NCBI GenBank assembly: GCA_047631095.1
Contig: JBLHZD010000271.1
Location: forward strand, 1-5,640
DNA from: JABJJH01 sp047631095
GTDB taxonomy: Bacteria > Pseudomonadota > Alphaproteobacteria > UBA8366 > GCA-2717185
Direction: 5' to 3'
DNA: 5,640 nt
Within the stretch, counting starts at the first letter, position 1. Each line of letters opens with the position of its first letter. Below the pieces are notes generated by a model, which had not been told where the DNA came from, did not search any database, and saw only the letters and a program-made list of their open reading frames with translations. Of the stretch, positions 1 to 5,605 are shown piece after piece. The position numbers and the translations under genes are program-made.

Positions 1-5
1 GCCGA

Positions 6-822
6 CTAGCCAGGGACTGGGAAAACCTCAACCGCAACGCGCTCGCCTTCCTCAAGCTCGCCTCCATCCGACTCATGCTCCGAAAACTCTGTAATCCTTC
101 TTAAAGTCTCCGGACGGACTCTAAGGATCGGCTTGCCGGCCTCGACGAATTCGCCCACCTGAAGTCCAATATTGGTGATGACGCCAGCGGCGGGCGCATG
201 GATTAGCGTGCGGCGCAGGTCGAGCTCCGCTTCGTCGCGAATCGCCTGCGCTTCGCGGTAGCGCGGATGTTCGCCCACCGGGATGTCGGGGCGTCCGCCC
301 AGATTAGCGCGGACATGGGCCAGTTCCTGTTTGATGGCGAGAATTTTATGGCGCGATTTGGCCAGGTCACGCTTTGATTCGTCCAGCTTTGAAATGGGCA
401 AATGCCCTTTCACATGTAATTTCCCGCGACGTTTGTGCTCACGTGCAAAAAAAACCCGAATCTTCCTGCGCCGCTTTTAACTCCGCCAGTGTACGGCCGT
501 AATCGGCGCGCAGCGCTTCAATGTCGGCGGTGACTTTCGCCACATTTGCGGCGGCCTTGTCGCGAATGAGGCGAAACGGTTCTTCGTCGATCTGGAACAG
601 CAGCTGGGTGCGCGCGATGAACTGGTTATCAGTCACCACAACCTTGGTGACGCGACCGGAGACATCGGCGCTGATCGCGATCTTGTCGGATTTGATATTC
701 GCATTCTCGGTGGACACGATCCGTCCGCCGGTCATGTACATATAACCGCCCACGCCCGCGATGACGATTGGGCCGAGCAGCAACAAAATAAGTCGTTTCA
801 GAAATCGGGCGAAAAACCGCAT
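6..822 (-). pseudogene. Broken HlyD/EmrA-type membrane fusion protein (efflux adaptor)
   Basis: Family role: periplasmic adaptor linking an inner-membrane drug exporter to an outer-membrane channel. The N-terminal part (822 to 439) has a short basic cytoplasmic tail, one membrane segment (about residues 10-30, LILLLLGPIVIAGVGGYMYM), the first half of the biotinyl-lipoyl domain (about 49-78) and the start of the coiled-coil hairpin. It then runs into TGA at 441-439. The rest of the hairpin and the second lipoyl half (LIHAPAAGVITNIGLQVGEF) continue in another frame from about 446 to 6. The two frames join cleanly if one base is dropped from the 8-base run at 447-454, giving DSGFF-AREHKRRGKLHVKG. 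A TAG at 8-6 then ends the protein at about 272 residues, whereas EmrA-type proteins usually have 350-400, so the C-terminal barrel region is missing. I chose the ATG at 822, one base after the marR stop; an upstream ATG at 888 would overlap marR by about 65 bases. The pair may be a true pseudogene or contain sequencing errors. Confidence 0.8.
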
Positions 823-823
823 G

Positions 824-1315
824 TTATTTGACGGAAACCGTTTTGTCGGCTTCTTCCTTTTTGTTATTTTCGTCTTTGTTGTCTTCATTCAGGAGGTTGG
901 ATTTCACGCGCAACAGGGCGCCTAGCAATAAATCTTCTTCTTCGGCGGAAAATCCGTCCAACGCTTCCGCGCGCGTATCGACGGAAATAACCTGCATGCG
1001 CCGCATGATCGGCAGCGCCTTGTCCATAATGAACAGGCGCCAGGCGCGCCGGTCGTCCGGATCGCTGCGGCGCTCTACCCAGCCAGAGTCCTGCAGCCGG
1101 TCGATATGACGACCCAGGGTGATGTTCTCGACCTCCAATATGTCCGCCAAGGCGCTTTGATTGATGCCTTCCCGCAGGCCGATATGCGCCAAGACACGCC
1201 ATTGCGCCCGGGTTAGGCCCAGTTTCGCCGCGCGTTGATCAAAGCGTTTTCGAAGCAAGCGCGACACATCGCTCAGGACAAAGGAGACGTTTTTATCGAG
1301 ATCTTCTTTTCTCAT
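824..1315 (-). CDS. MarR-family transcriptional regulator (EmrR/SlyA-like)
   Basis: This 163-residue protein has the MarR winged-helix fold. An N-terminal dimerisation helix (about 10-30) precedes GLTRAQWRVLAHIG (33-46), the helix-turn-helix QSALADILEVENITLGRHIDRL (53-74) and the wing with the family signature RRSDPDDRRAWRLFI (82-96). The C-terminal helices are followed by a charged low-complexity tail rich in Asn, Asp, Glu and Lys (143-163). MarR proteins are usually repressors released by small aromatic or toxic ligands. The next gene, one base downstream, is an EmrA-type efflux adaptor, so this is most likely the local repressor of that efflux operon, as EmrR is of emrAB. A near-perfect palindrome in its own promoter suggests autoregulation. 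The ATG at 1315 starts the family's typical N-terminus. The call to family is firm; the ligand is unknown. Confidence 0.93.
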   Translation of the reverse strand: MRKEDLDKNVSFVLSDVSRLLRKRFDQRAAKLGLTRAQWRVLAHIGLREGINQSALADILEVENITLGRHIDRLQDSGWVERRSDPDDRRAWRLFIMDKALPIMRRMQVISVDTRAEALDGFSAEEEDLLLGALLRVKSNLLNEDNKDENNKKEEADKTVSVK

Positions 1316-1320
1316 GGTCG

Positions 1321-1348
1321 GCTTATAATAAGCTAGCTTTATATAAGC
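1321..1348. promoter_or_regulatory. 28-bp imperfect palindrome, likely MarR operator
   Basis: Two 13-bp near-palindromes, GCTTATAATAAGC (1321-1333) and GCTTTATATAAGC (1336-1348), are separated by TA. Together they form one larger dyad centred on CTAG at 1333-1336; 12 of the 14 base pairs of the dyad match. AT-rich inverted repeats of this kind are typical MarR-family binding sites, and this one covers the -10 to -35 region of the adjacent marR gene. That the MarR protein here binds it is inferred from position. Confidence 0.6.
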
Positions 1349-1350
1349 AA
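1322..1350 (-). promoter_or_regulatory. Candidate sigma-70-type promoter of the marR-efflux operon
   Basis: Read on the minus strand, TTGCTT (1350-1345) and TATAAG (1327-1322) are separated by exactly 17 bases and lie just upstream of the marR ATG at 1315. Transcription would start only a few bases before the start codon, so the leader is very short or absent, and I see no good Shine-Dalgarno before this ATG. Both hexamers lie in or next to the palindrome at 1321-1348, so a bound repressor would block RNA polymerase. This is motif-based only. Confidence 0.5.
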
Positions 1351-1383
1351 GGTTACAATATCGTCATGTGCGGATCTGCGCAA

Positions 1384-1411
1384 TTGCATTTTCCGCGTCA
1401 TTCCGTAAACT
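1384..1411 (+). promoter_or_regulatory. Candidate promoter of the thiOSG operon
   Basis: TTGCAT (1384-1389) and TAAACT (1406-1411) are separated by 16 bases. They would start transcription near 1418, immediately upstream of the riboswitch aptamer, which is where a leader promoter is expected. The -10 is a weak match (four of six). An alternative -10, TATAAG at 1412-1417, has no well-spaced -35. Confidence 0.35.
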
Positions 1412-1417
1412 TATAAG

Positions 1418-1492
1418 TGACTGGGGTGCCGGAAGGTCCGGCTGAGATCATACCCACTGAACCTGCACTGGGTAATGCCAGCGAAGGGAGCG
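1418..1492 (+). promoter_or_regulatory. TPP riboswitch (thi-box)
   Basis: The leader contains the conserved thi-box blocks in order: GGGGTGCC (1423-1430), a short hairpin GGAAGGTCC (1431-1439), GGCTGAGA (1440-1447), ACCC (1453-1456), GAACCTG (1460-1466), CTGGGTAATGCCAGCG (1468-1483) and GAAGGGA (1483-1489). These match the two-arm aptamer that binds thiamine pyrophosphate, with CTGAGA in the pyrimidine arm and the CTGG/CCAG helix in the pyrophosphate arm. The 3' block GAAGGGAG (1483-1490) lies 6 bases before the thiO ATG and is also the only plausible Shine-Dalgarno. Ligand binding would therefore be expected to hide the ribosome binding site and switch off translation. There is no space for a separate terminator. 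The exact 5' end of helix P1 is uncertain. Confidence 0.95.
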
Positions 1493-1496
1493 CCAA

Positions 1497-2699
1497 ATGC
1501 CTTTACATCAAGCTGTTAAGTCAAAGCCCGCCGTTAATTCAAAACCAAATGTCGCCATCATTGGCGGCGGCCTGTGTGGTTTGGGGGTCGGTTGGCGGTT
1601 GGCGACGGCGGGCTGCAAGGTCGATCTGTTTGAACGCGATACCGTGGGGCGCTCCGCCAGTTGGGCGGCGGCGGGAATGTTGGCTGCGAATGTCGAGGCG
1701 GAGCCCGGCGAAGAAATGTTGCTGGCGCTGGATCTGGATAGTCAACGTCGCTGGCCGGCCTTCGCAGCCGAACTGGAGGCGCTCACGGGCGTTGATCTGG
1801 GATATCGCGACGAGGGCACGATTGTGGTTGCCATCGACCGGGACGACGCGGAAGCGCTTCGGTTCACCTATGATTTTCAACGCGAATTAGGGCTGGATAT
1901 CGAATGGATGACCGGGGGACAGGCCCGCCGTCTGGAGCCGCATCTATCGCCCGGCGTCACAGCGGCGGTGCGCAGCAAGCTGGATCATCAGGTCGATAAC
2001 CGTCAATTGGTGATCGCGCTGGAAAAGGCCTGCCGGGGGGCGGGCGTGAAGGTGCATGAAAATACAACTGTAAACGCCGTCGATATCGCCGGGGACCGGG
2101 TGACCGGCGTGCAAACATCCGCTGGTGAGCATCGCGCCGATGTCGTGTTGATGGCGGCGGGGGCGTGGTCCTACGATATTGAGGGATTGCCGCCGATGGC
2201 CCGGCCGCCCGTACGGCCCTTGAAGGGGCAGATGCTGGGCCTTCGCATGGATCCGCGCGCGCCGATTGTCGATCACGTCGTGTGGGGGCCGGGTATTTAT
2301 ATCGTGCCGCGCACAAACGGTCGTTTGATTCTGGGCGCGACGGTGGAGGATAAGGGCTTCGATTCGGATATGACCGCCGGGGGCGTCTTCCGATTGCTTG
2401 AAGCCGCGTGGGAGGCGTTGCCGCAGATCGAGGAATTGCCGCTTGATGAAATGTGGGTCGGGTTTCGGCCCACAAGCCGCGACGATGCGCCTATTCTGGG
2501 CCCAACGCCGGTCGAGGGGCTAGTGATGGCGACGGGTCACCACCGCAATGGAATCCTGTTGGCGCCGGTCACCATTGATGCGATCAGTGATTTTATTATA
2601 AAGGGCGTCCTTGAATCTGCGGTTGAACCTTTCGGCGTGGATCGGTTTTATCAAAATACGGGCGCAGCGGCGCCCCATCTGGCGGGAGCGCGCGTATGA
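1497..2699 (+). CDS. thiO: Glycine oxidase ThiO (FAD-dependent)
   Basis: ThiO oxidises glycine with O2 to the imine (dehydroglycine) used in making the thiazole ring of thiamine; it replaces the radical enzyme ThiH in aerobes. The 400-residue protein is a typical DAO-fold flavoenzyme. It has an N-terminal dinucleotide-binding motif VAIIGGGLCGLG (19-30) ending at the acidic E46, the flavin-contacting SASWAAAGMLA (53-63), the second FAD strand DVVLMAAGAWS, and a C-terminal block GFRPTSRDDAPILG. Arg324 in that block and Arg350 in GHHRNGI match by position the two arginines that hold the substrate carboxylate in Bacillus ThiO. Length is slightly above the usual 365-380 residues because of a short polar N-terminal extension and a C-terminal tail. 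The ATG at 1497 follows the riboswitch-borne GAAGGGAG by 6 bases. It is first in the operon, and its TGA overlaps the thiS start. Confidence 0.95.
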   Translation: MPLHQAVKSKPAVNSKPNVAIIGGGLCGLGVGWRLATAGCKVDLFERDTVGRSASWAAAGMLAANVEAEPGEEMLLALDLDSQRRWPAFAAELEALTGVDLGYRDEGTIVVAIDRDDAEALRFTYDFQRELGLDIEWMTGGQARRLEPHLSPGVTAAVRSKLDHQVDNRQLVIALEKACRGAGVKVHENTTVNAVDIAGDRVTGVQTSAGEHRADVVLMAAGAWSYDIEGLPPMARPPVRPLKGQMLGLRMDPRAPIVDHVVWGPGIYIVPRTNGRLILGATVEDKGFDSDMTAGGVFRLLEAAWEALPQIEELPLDEMWVGFRPTSRDDAPILGPTPVEGLVMATGHHRNGILLAPVTIDAISDFIIKGVLESAVEPFGVDRFYQNTGAAAPHLAGARV

Positions 2700-2905
2700 G
2701 CCGAATGTTAAAGGTCAATGGTGAGGACCGGACGGTCGCATCCGCGACGTTGGCGGAACTGCTTCGTGAGGAAGGCGTGGATGAAACCGCCCGGTTTGTC
2801 GCGGTTGCGTTGAACGGCGCTGTTGCGCCGCGCGGGGAGTGGGACACGCGCGCCTTGCGTGACGGCGACGATGTTGAAATCGTCAATCCGGTATCAGGCG
2901 GCTGA
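2696..2905 (+). CDS. thiS: Sulfur carrier protein ThiS
   Basis: ThiS is a small ubiquitin-fold protein. Its C-terminal glycine is adenylated by ThiF and converted to a thiocarboxylate that donates sulfur to ThiG. The 69-residue product has the expected beta-grasp pattern (MLKVNGEDRTV, then TLAELLREEG, then VAVALNGAVAPRGEW) and ends in the required Gly-Gly (68-69) after VNPVSGG. The ATG overlaps the thiO stop as ATGA, indicating translational coupling; an internal ATG at 2705 would give MLKVNGE, the more usual family N-terminus, and is an equally possible start. No thiF lies in the window, so the activating enzyme must be encoded elsewhere. Confidence 0.95.
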   Translation: MSRMLKVNGEDRTVASATLAELLREEGVDETARFVAVALNGAVAPRGEWDTRALRDGDDVEIVNPVSGG

Positions 2906-2908
2906 CCC

Positions 2909-2930
2909 TGCGCTTTTCGGCGCATTATTT
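2909..2930 (+). terminator. Weak hairpin with T-rich tail between thiS and thiG
   Basis: TGCGC (2909-2913) pairs with GCGCA (2920-2924) around the loop TTTTCG and is followed by TTATTT. It resembles a leaky terminator or processing site in the 67-base gap between thiS and thiG. The stem has only 5 pairs and the T tract is interrupted, so it may have no function. If active it would lower thiG expression relative to thiO and thiS. Confidence 0.25.
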
Positions 2931-2972
2931 ATCCTGTGCTTTTTAGCGCTATCAAAATATCGAGTGATCGCA

Positions 2973-3758
2973 ATGTCGAATGAATCTTCAACGGATACGT
3001 TAACCATCGCCGGAAAATCCTTTGGCAGCCGGTTGCTGATTGGATCGTCCCTCTACCCGAATAATCAAATCATGATGGACGCCATCGAAGCGTCCGGGTC
3101 GGAAGTCGTGACCGTGGCGATCCGGCGCATCAATGTGCAGGGCGGCGGCGAGAGCGTCATCGACATGCTGGCCGACAAATACCATCTGCTGCCCAATACC
3201 GCGGGATGTTATACGGCGCGCGACGCGGTGCTGACGGCGCAATTGGCGCGCGAGGCCACCGGCAGCAGCTGGATCAAGCTGGAAGTGATTGGCGACGAGG
3301 AAACCTTGTTTCCCGATGTGGAACATTTGTTGAGCGCGGCGGCGGAACTGGTCAAGGACGACTTTATCGTGCTGCCCTATTGCAACGACGATCCGATTAC
3401 GTGCCGGAAGCTGGCGGATATTGGATGTGCGGCGGTGATGCCGCTGGGCGCTCCGATCGGGTCCGGCATGGGGCTGCGAAATCCCTATAATCTCGAAATC
3501 ATTCGCAATCAGGTGTCTGTGCCGGTTATCGTTGATGCGGGCATTGGCACGGCGTCGGACGCGGCCATCGCGATGGAGCTTGGATGCGACGGTATTTTGC
3601 TGAATTCCGCCATCGCCCGGGCCAAAGACCCAGTTAAAATGGCCAGAGCAATGGCCCGAGGGGTGGAAGCGGGGCGCTTGGCGTTTGAGGCGGGCCGAAT
3701 TCCGCGAAAACTCTACGCGGACGCGTCCAGCCCGACGAAGGGCATGATTGGCGCCTAG
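2973..3758 (+). CDS. thiG: Thiazole synthase ThiG
   Basis: ThiG is the TIM-barrel enzyme that condenses deoxyxylulose 5-phosphate, ThiS thiocarboxylate and dehydroglycine to the thiazole phosphate. The product is 261 residues, close to the family's 250-260. The Schiff-base lysine is Lys102 in WIKLEVIGD, with Glu104 beside it and Asp188 in VDAGIG. These three keep the same spacing as K96, E98 and D182 of Bacillus ThiG. The phosphate-binding loops PLGAPIGSGMGL (157-168) and LLNSAIA (209-215) are intact. The reading frame is open back to 2823, but that part overlaps thiS in another frame. The ATG at 2973 gives the normal family N-terminus, with a weak GAGTGAT 5 bases upstream. Its TAG falls inside a 20-bp tandem duplication. 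It is the last gene of the operon here; thiE, thiD and thiC are not in the window. Confidence 0.96.
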   Translation: MSNESSTDTLTIAGKSFGSRLLIGSSLYPNNQIMMDAIEASGSEVVTVAIRRINVQGGGESVIDMLADKYHLLPNTAGCYTARDAVLTAQLAREATGSSWIKLEVIGDEETLFPDVEHLLSAAAELVKDDFIVLPYCNDDPITCRKLADIGCAAVMPLGAPIGSGMGLRNPYNLEIIRNQVSVPVIVDAGIGTASDAAIAMELGCDGILLNSAIARAKDPVKMARAMARGVEAGRLAFEAGRIPRKLYADASSPTKGMIGA

Positions 3759-3794
3759 CGCACAGTCTTGGCGCCTAGCGCACAGTCTTGGCGC
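3748..3794. repeat. 20-bp tandem duplication over the thiG stop codon
   Basis: The unit TTGGCGCCTAGCGCACAGTC occurs at 3748-3767 and again, identical, at 3768-3787, followed by seven bases of a third copy (TTGGCGC, 3788-3794). The first copy contains the last codons and TAG of thiG; the second repeats that TAG outside the gene. The third, partial copy reaches the stop codon of the convergent gene. It looks like a recent replication-slippage duplication, and removing one unit would leave both proteins unchanged and the spacer 20 bases shorter. Confidence 0.95.
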
Positions 3795-3800
3795 TATTTC
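3776..3800. terminator. Possible hairpin between convergent genes
   Basis: TAGCGC (3776-3781) can pair with GCGCTA (3791-3796), with a 9-base loop, followed by TTTC on the plus strand. The site sits between the ends of thiG and the opposing gene, where a shared terminator would be expected. The stem is short and the T tract minimal, so the call rests mainly on position. The tandem duplication supplies an alternative 5' arm at 3756-3761. Confidence 0.25.
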
Positions 3801-4495
3801 CGAGTGATCCCGGCGGCGTCAAGCCTGTCTGAAACTGCATCGGACGCCATGAAATTGGCGAGCGCCGTTGCGTTCTCCATATTACGTGCGTCTTTCAGGA
3901 CGGCGACTCCATAGGTGGTGACATGCGCAACGGCGTCCGGCAGGGCGTCGACCAGCGACACGCCCTGATCCGCATGGTTTCGAATTTCAGGAATCTGAGT
4001 AAAACCAAGCGCCGCGCCGTCGCATTCCACTAGGGCCCTCATGACGGCGGCGCCGTTTTCCGGGCGGATTGTTTTGTTCGCCAGTTCGGCGGTCAGGCCA
4101 AGCGCGTGGATCATTGTTTCGATATACGCGCCGCTGGACGCGGTGTTGTAGATCACGGCGGCGGCGGCGCGTAGCGCTTGAACCAGGGAATCCACGTCGC
4201 GGATGTCCGGGGCTGGGGCGCGGCTGCGAATGACAACACCTGCCGCGACTGAACCCAGGACCCTGCCTGCAGTTGGAATAAATAATTCATCCGCCTTGAA
4301 GGATGATAGGGCGTCCAGCGGCGCGACGACCAGATCGGCGTCGCTCGTACCATCTCGCACGGCCTTTCGTACATTCGGCGCTGTGGCGAAAGTTACGTTA
4401 GTTGCAATCCCATGCGCGTCCTCAAAGGCGTCGAGGCACAGGCGCACGCCGCCTTTTGGCGCGCCTGCGCTTAATATCGAGAGAACTTTTTCCAT
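3794..4495 (-). CDS. ModA-like solute-binding protein without signal peptide
   Basis: This 233-residue protein has the two-lobe periplasmic binding fold of the molybdate/ModA group. Visible family features are SILSAGAPKGG (6-16) at the first ligand loop, TFATAPNVRKAV (35-46), DLVVAP (54-59), the hinge segment YNTASSGAYIE (116-126) and the C-terminal block ALGFTQIPEI (162-171). ModA proteins normally carry an N-terminal export signal; this one begins MEKVLSILSAG, directly at the first strand, with no hydrophobic leader, and no better upstream start is visible before the preceding gene ends 19 bases away. A GGGAAGA Shine-Dalgarno lies 7 bases before the ATG. No modB or modC is adjacent. It could act in the cytoplasm, be a solute sensor, or simply be a family member with unknown ligand; molybdate specificity cannot be claimed. 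It is the last gene of the minus-strand cluster. Confidence 0.8.
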   Translation of the reverse strand: MEKVLSILSAGAPKGGVRLCLDAFEDAHGIATNVTFATAPNVRKAVRDGTSDADLVVAPLDALSSFKADELFIPTAGRVLGSVAAGVVIRSRAPAPDIRDVDSLVQALRAAAAVIYNTASSGAYIETMIHALGLTAELANKTIRPENGAAVMRALVECDGAALGFTQIPEIRNHADQGVSLVDALPDAVAHVTTYGVAVLKDARNMENATALANFMASDAVSDRLDAAGITRK

Positions 4496-4514
4496 CGCTT
4501 ATTCTTCCCGGCGT

Positions 4515-5009
4515 TTACTCTCTATGAGGTGGGTGATGAAAGCCGCCTCGATCCGGTCGTCGGAATCCGGCGTCAAAGTATCGTTTGCGGGCCTCTGTCG
4601 GTAATTTTTCGGCGATTTCCGCAATGGCGCCGCCAAGACCGCTTCGCGCCGTGGTGATTTGCTGGTTTAATTTTTCATACGCGACGGTGAGCGCCTTTGG
4701 ATCGAAGTCGTCGGCGATCAGGATTTGGCGGATTTCCTGTCGACTCTGTCGCATGGCCCGAAAGTGACTCCGGTGCCCCTGTCGGCTCTGGTGCCAGATT
4801 TCATTGGCCATATGGCGGTGGTCGTCGTTGAGCGTGGCGGCGGCGGCTCTGCGATGAAAGATATGGCGGCTTATTTTTTCAGCGCCGGGCGCCCCCATGC
4901 GCCAATGATCGCCGCGCCAGAACAAATGCGACGCGATAACCCCGCCCAAAAATAGATTGAGGCCGATGGAAATTGCGAGGATGAAAGCCAATCGTCGGGG
5001 CGTTCGCAT
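4515..5009 (-). CDS. Membrane-anchored periplasmic metal-sensor-like protein (CnrX/Spy-type helical domain)
   Basis: The 164-residue protein has an N-terminal anchor or uncleaved signal (about 8-29, FILAISIGLNLFLGGVIASHLF) and then an alpha-helical periplasmic domain. The pattern FRAMRQSRQEIRQILIADDFDPKAL (83-107), then long amphipathic helices and EIAEKLPTEARKRYF (131-145), fits the heavy-metal resistance/sensor family that includes CnrX and relatives of Spy/CpxP. It is rich in histidine: 12 residues, including H64 and H66 (HRH), H73, H79, H82 and a C-terminal HHPPH (158-162), consistent with metal binding but not proof of it. It starts 3 bases after the preceding gene ends, with AGGAGG (5026-5021) 11 bases before the ATG. 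Its position behind an ECF sigma factor and a membrane protein parallels sensor / anti-sigma / sigma modules such as cnrYXH. Function is inferred. Confidence 0.75.
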   Translation of the reverse strand: MRTPRRLAFILAISIGLNLFLGGVIASHLFWRGDHWRMGAPGAEKISRHIFHRRAAAATLNDDHRHMANEIWHQSRQGHRSHFRAMRQSRQEIRQILIADDFDPKALTVAYEKLNQQITTARSGLGGAIAEIAEKLPTEARKRYFDAGFRRPDRGGFHHPPHRE

Positions 5010-5012
5010 ACT

Positions 5013-5447
5013 CTACTGCGCCTCCTGCTCTAAAGTGGATCCGAGAAGTAATGCGTCGAGATCGTCATAGACGACCGACGATCCCGTCGCGCCGGGCAGG
5101 GGGGTGATCGCCCCCAAAAACAACCCCAGCAGACCCGCCATGGCCAAAGCGGAGGCGGGTTTCCACACGAGGCCGAAAGGCCATAACAAAGCGGTCCAGC
5201 GGTGGCGGGCGGCGGGTGTGGCTGCGGCCAGAATATCCGCCAGTAATTCAGGGGATGGTTCGGCCTGCGGGATGGCGCCCCGAGCGGCGTCGAGGAATTG
5301 ATCCAGCGCAGCGGCGTCCGTCATCATGGCCTGCGCGGTTGACGATGTCTCCGCCAGGTGTTGCGCAGCGTTTCGTTCTTCAGCGGGCCATTGGTCCGGA
5401 TTGGCGCCATAAGCGTCCAGTATGGCTTGAAAACGTTCGATTTTCAT
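5013..5447 (-). CDS. Single-pass membrane protein, probable anti-sigma partner of the adjacent ECF factor
   Basis: The 144-residue product has a soluble N-terminal helical region with the motif RFQAILDAYGANPDQWPAEER (5-25), common in proteins encoded after ECF sigma genes in Alphaproteobacteria. One membrane segment follows (about 97-115, ASALAMAGLLGLFLGAITP), then a short acidic C-terminus in the periplasm. That layout, a cytoplasmic domain, one helix and a small outer part, suits an anti-sigma factor. It lacks the HxxxCxxC motif of zinc anti-sigma factors, so membership in a defined anti-sigma class cannot be shown. Its ATG overlaps the stop of the sigma gene remnant (ATGA at 5447-5444), indicating translational coupling, with AGGGGA about 9 bases upstream. 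Since the sigma gene is truncated, this protein may now lack its target. Confidence 0.65.
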   Translation of the reverse strand: MKIERFQAILDAYGANPDQWPAEERNAAQHLAETSSTAQAMMTDAAALDQFLDAARGAIPQAEPSPELLADILAAATPAARHRWTALLWPFGLVWKPASALAMAGLLGLFLGAITPLPGATGSSVVYDDLDALLLGSTLEQEAQ

Positions 5448-5551
5448 GATGCGCCATCCCCTATTAATGAGTCTTTCTGTTCCATTAATCCCGCGCGCAA
5501 CGCTCTGCGTCCGCGCGCCAGAAGAGATTCCAGCGCCTCTACGCTGATATC
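5444..5551 (-). pseudogene. C-terminal fragment of an ECF (RpoE-like) sigma factor
   Basis: Reading leftward from 5551, the frame gives DISVEALESLLARGRRALR followed by AGLMEQKDSLIGDGAS and TGA (5446-5444). The segment SVEALESLLARGRRALR is the recognition helix and end of region 4.2 of ECF sigma factors. The rest of region 4 and the whole of region 2 are absent: upstream of 5551 the frame gives unrelated residues (GISNAP) and a TGA about 25 bases further on. The break coincides with what looks like the end of an insertion sequence. The rest of the gene may lie beyond the element outside the window. This 35-residue remnant could not act as a sigma factor. Confidence 0.8.
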
Positions 5552-5569
5552 GGGAGCGTTAGAAATTCC

Positions 5570-5605
5570 GTGTCATTTCTTTAAACTGAAGAAAAGGAAT
5601 GACAC
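5570..5605. repeat. Interrupted inverted repeat inside the IS end
   Basis: GTGTCATT (5570-5577) is the exact reverse complement of AATGACAC (5598-5605). Inside it TTTCTT (5576-5581) pairs with AAGAAA (5589-5594). The two cannot fully form together, but a two-part stem with a 5-base bulge (AGGAA) is possible. The 3' arm includes or adjoins the AAGGAA ribosome binding site of the transposase ORF. Possible roles are a transposase recognition site or a structure that limits transposase translation. Confidence 0.75.

Noticed and set aside
6..413. A separate 135-residue gene starting with GTG at 413
   Set aside because: Its protein is the second half of the same coiled-coil/lipoyl adaptor and lacks the membrane anchor; homology continues upstream of the GTG to the homopolymer, so it is a fragment of the broken gene.
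823..888. Upstream ATG at 888 as the start of the fusion protein
   Set aside because: It would add 22 Lys/Thr-rich residues and overlap the marR 3' end; the ATG at 822 directly after the marR stop gives a typical adaptor N-terminus.
1417..1890. Plus-strand open frame through the riboswitch and into thiO
   Set aside because: It begins inside the TPP aptamer and its protein has no recognisable pattern; it is a shadow of thiO.
2823..2972. N-terminal extension of thiG to 2823
   Set aside because: The first part overlaps thiS in another frame and the extension has no ThiG similarity; the family N-terminus begins at 2973.
5570..5605. CRISPR-like or att-site repeat
   Set aside because: It is a single inverted pair with no spacer-repeat series, explained by the end of an insertion sequence.
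5552..5605. Sigma factor continuing through GISNAP upstream of DISVEAL
   Set aside because: The G-[IL]-S-N-A look is tempting for region 4, but the expected helix between it and the recognition helix is missing and a TGA lies about 25 bases upstream of 5551; IS sequence explains it better.
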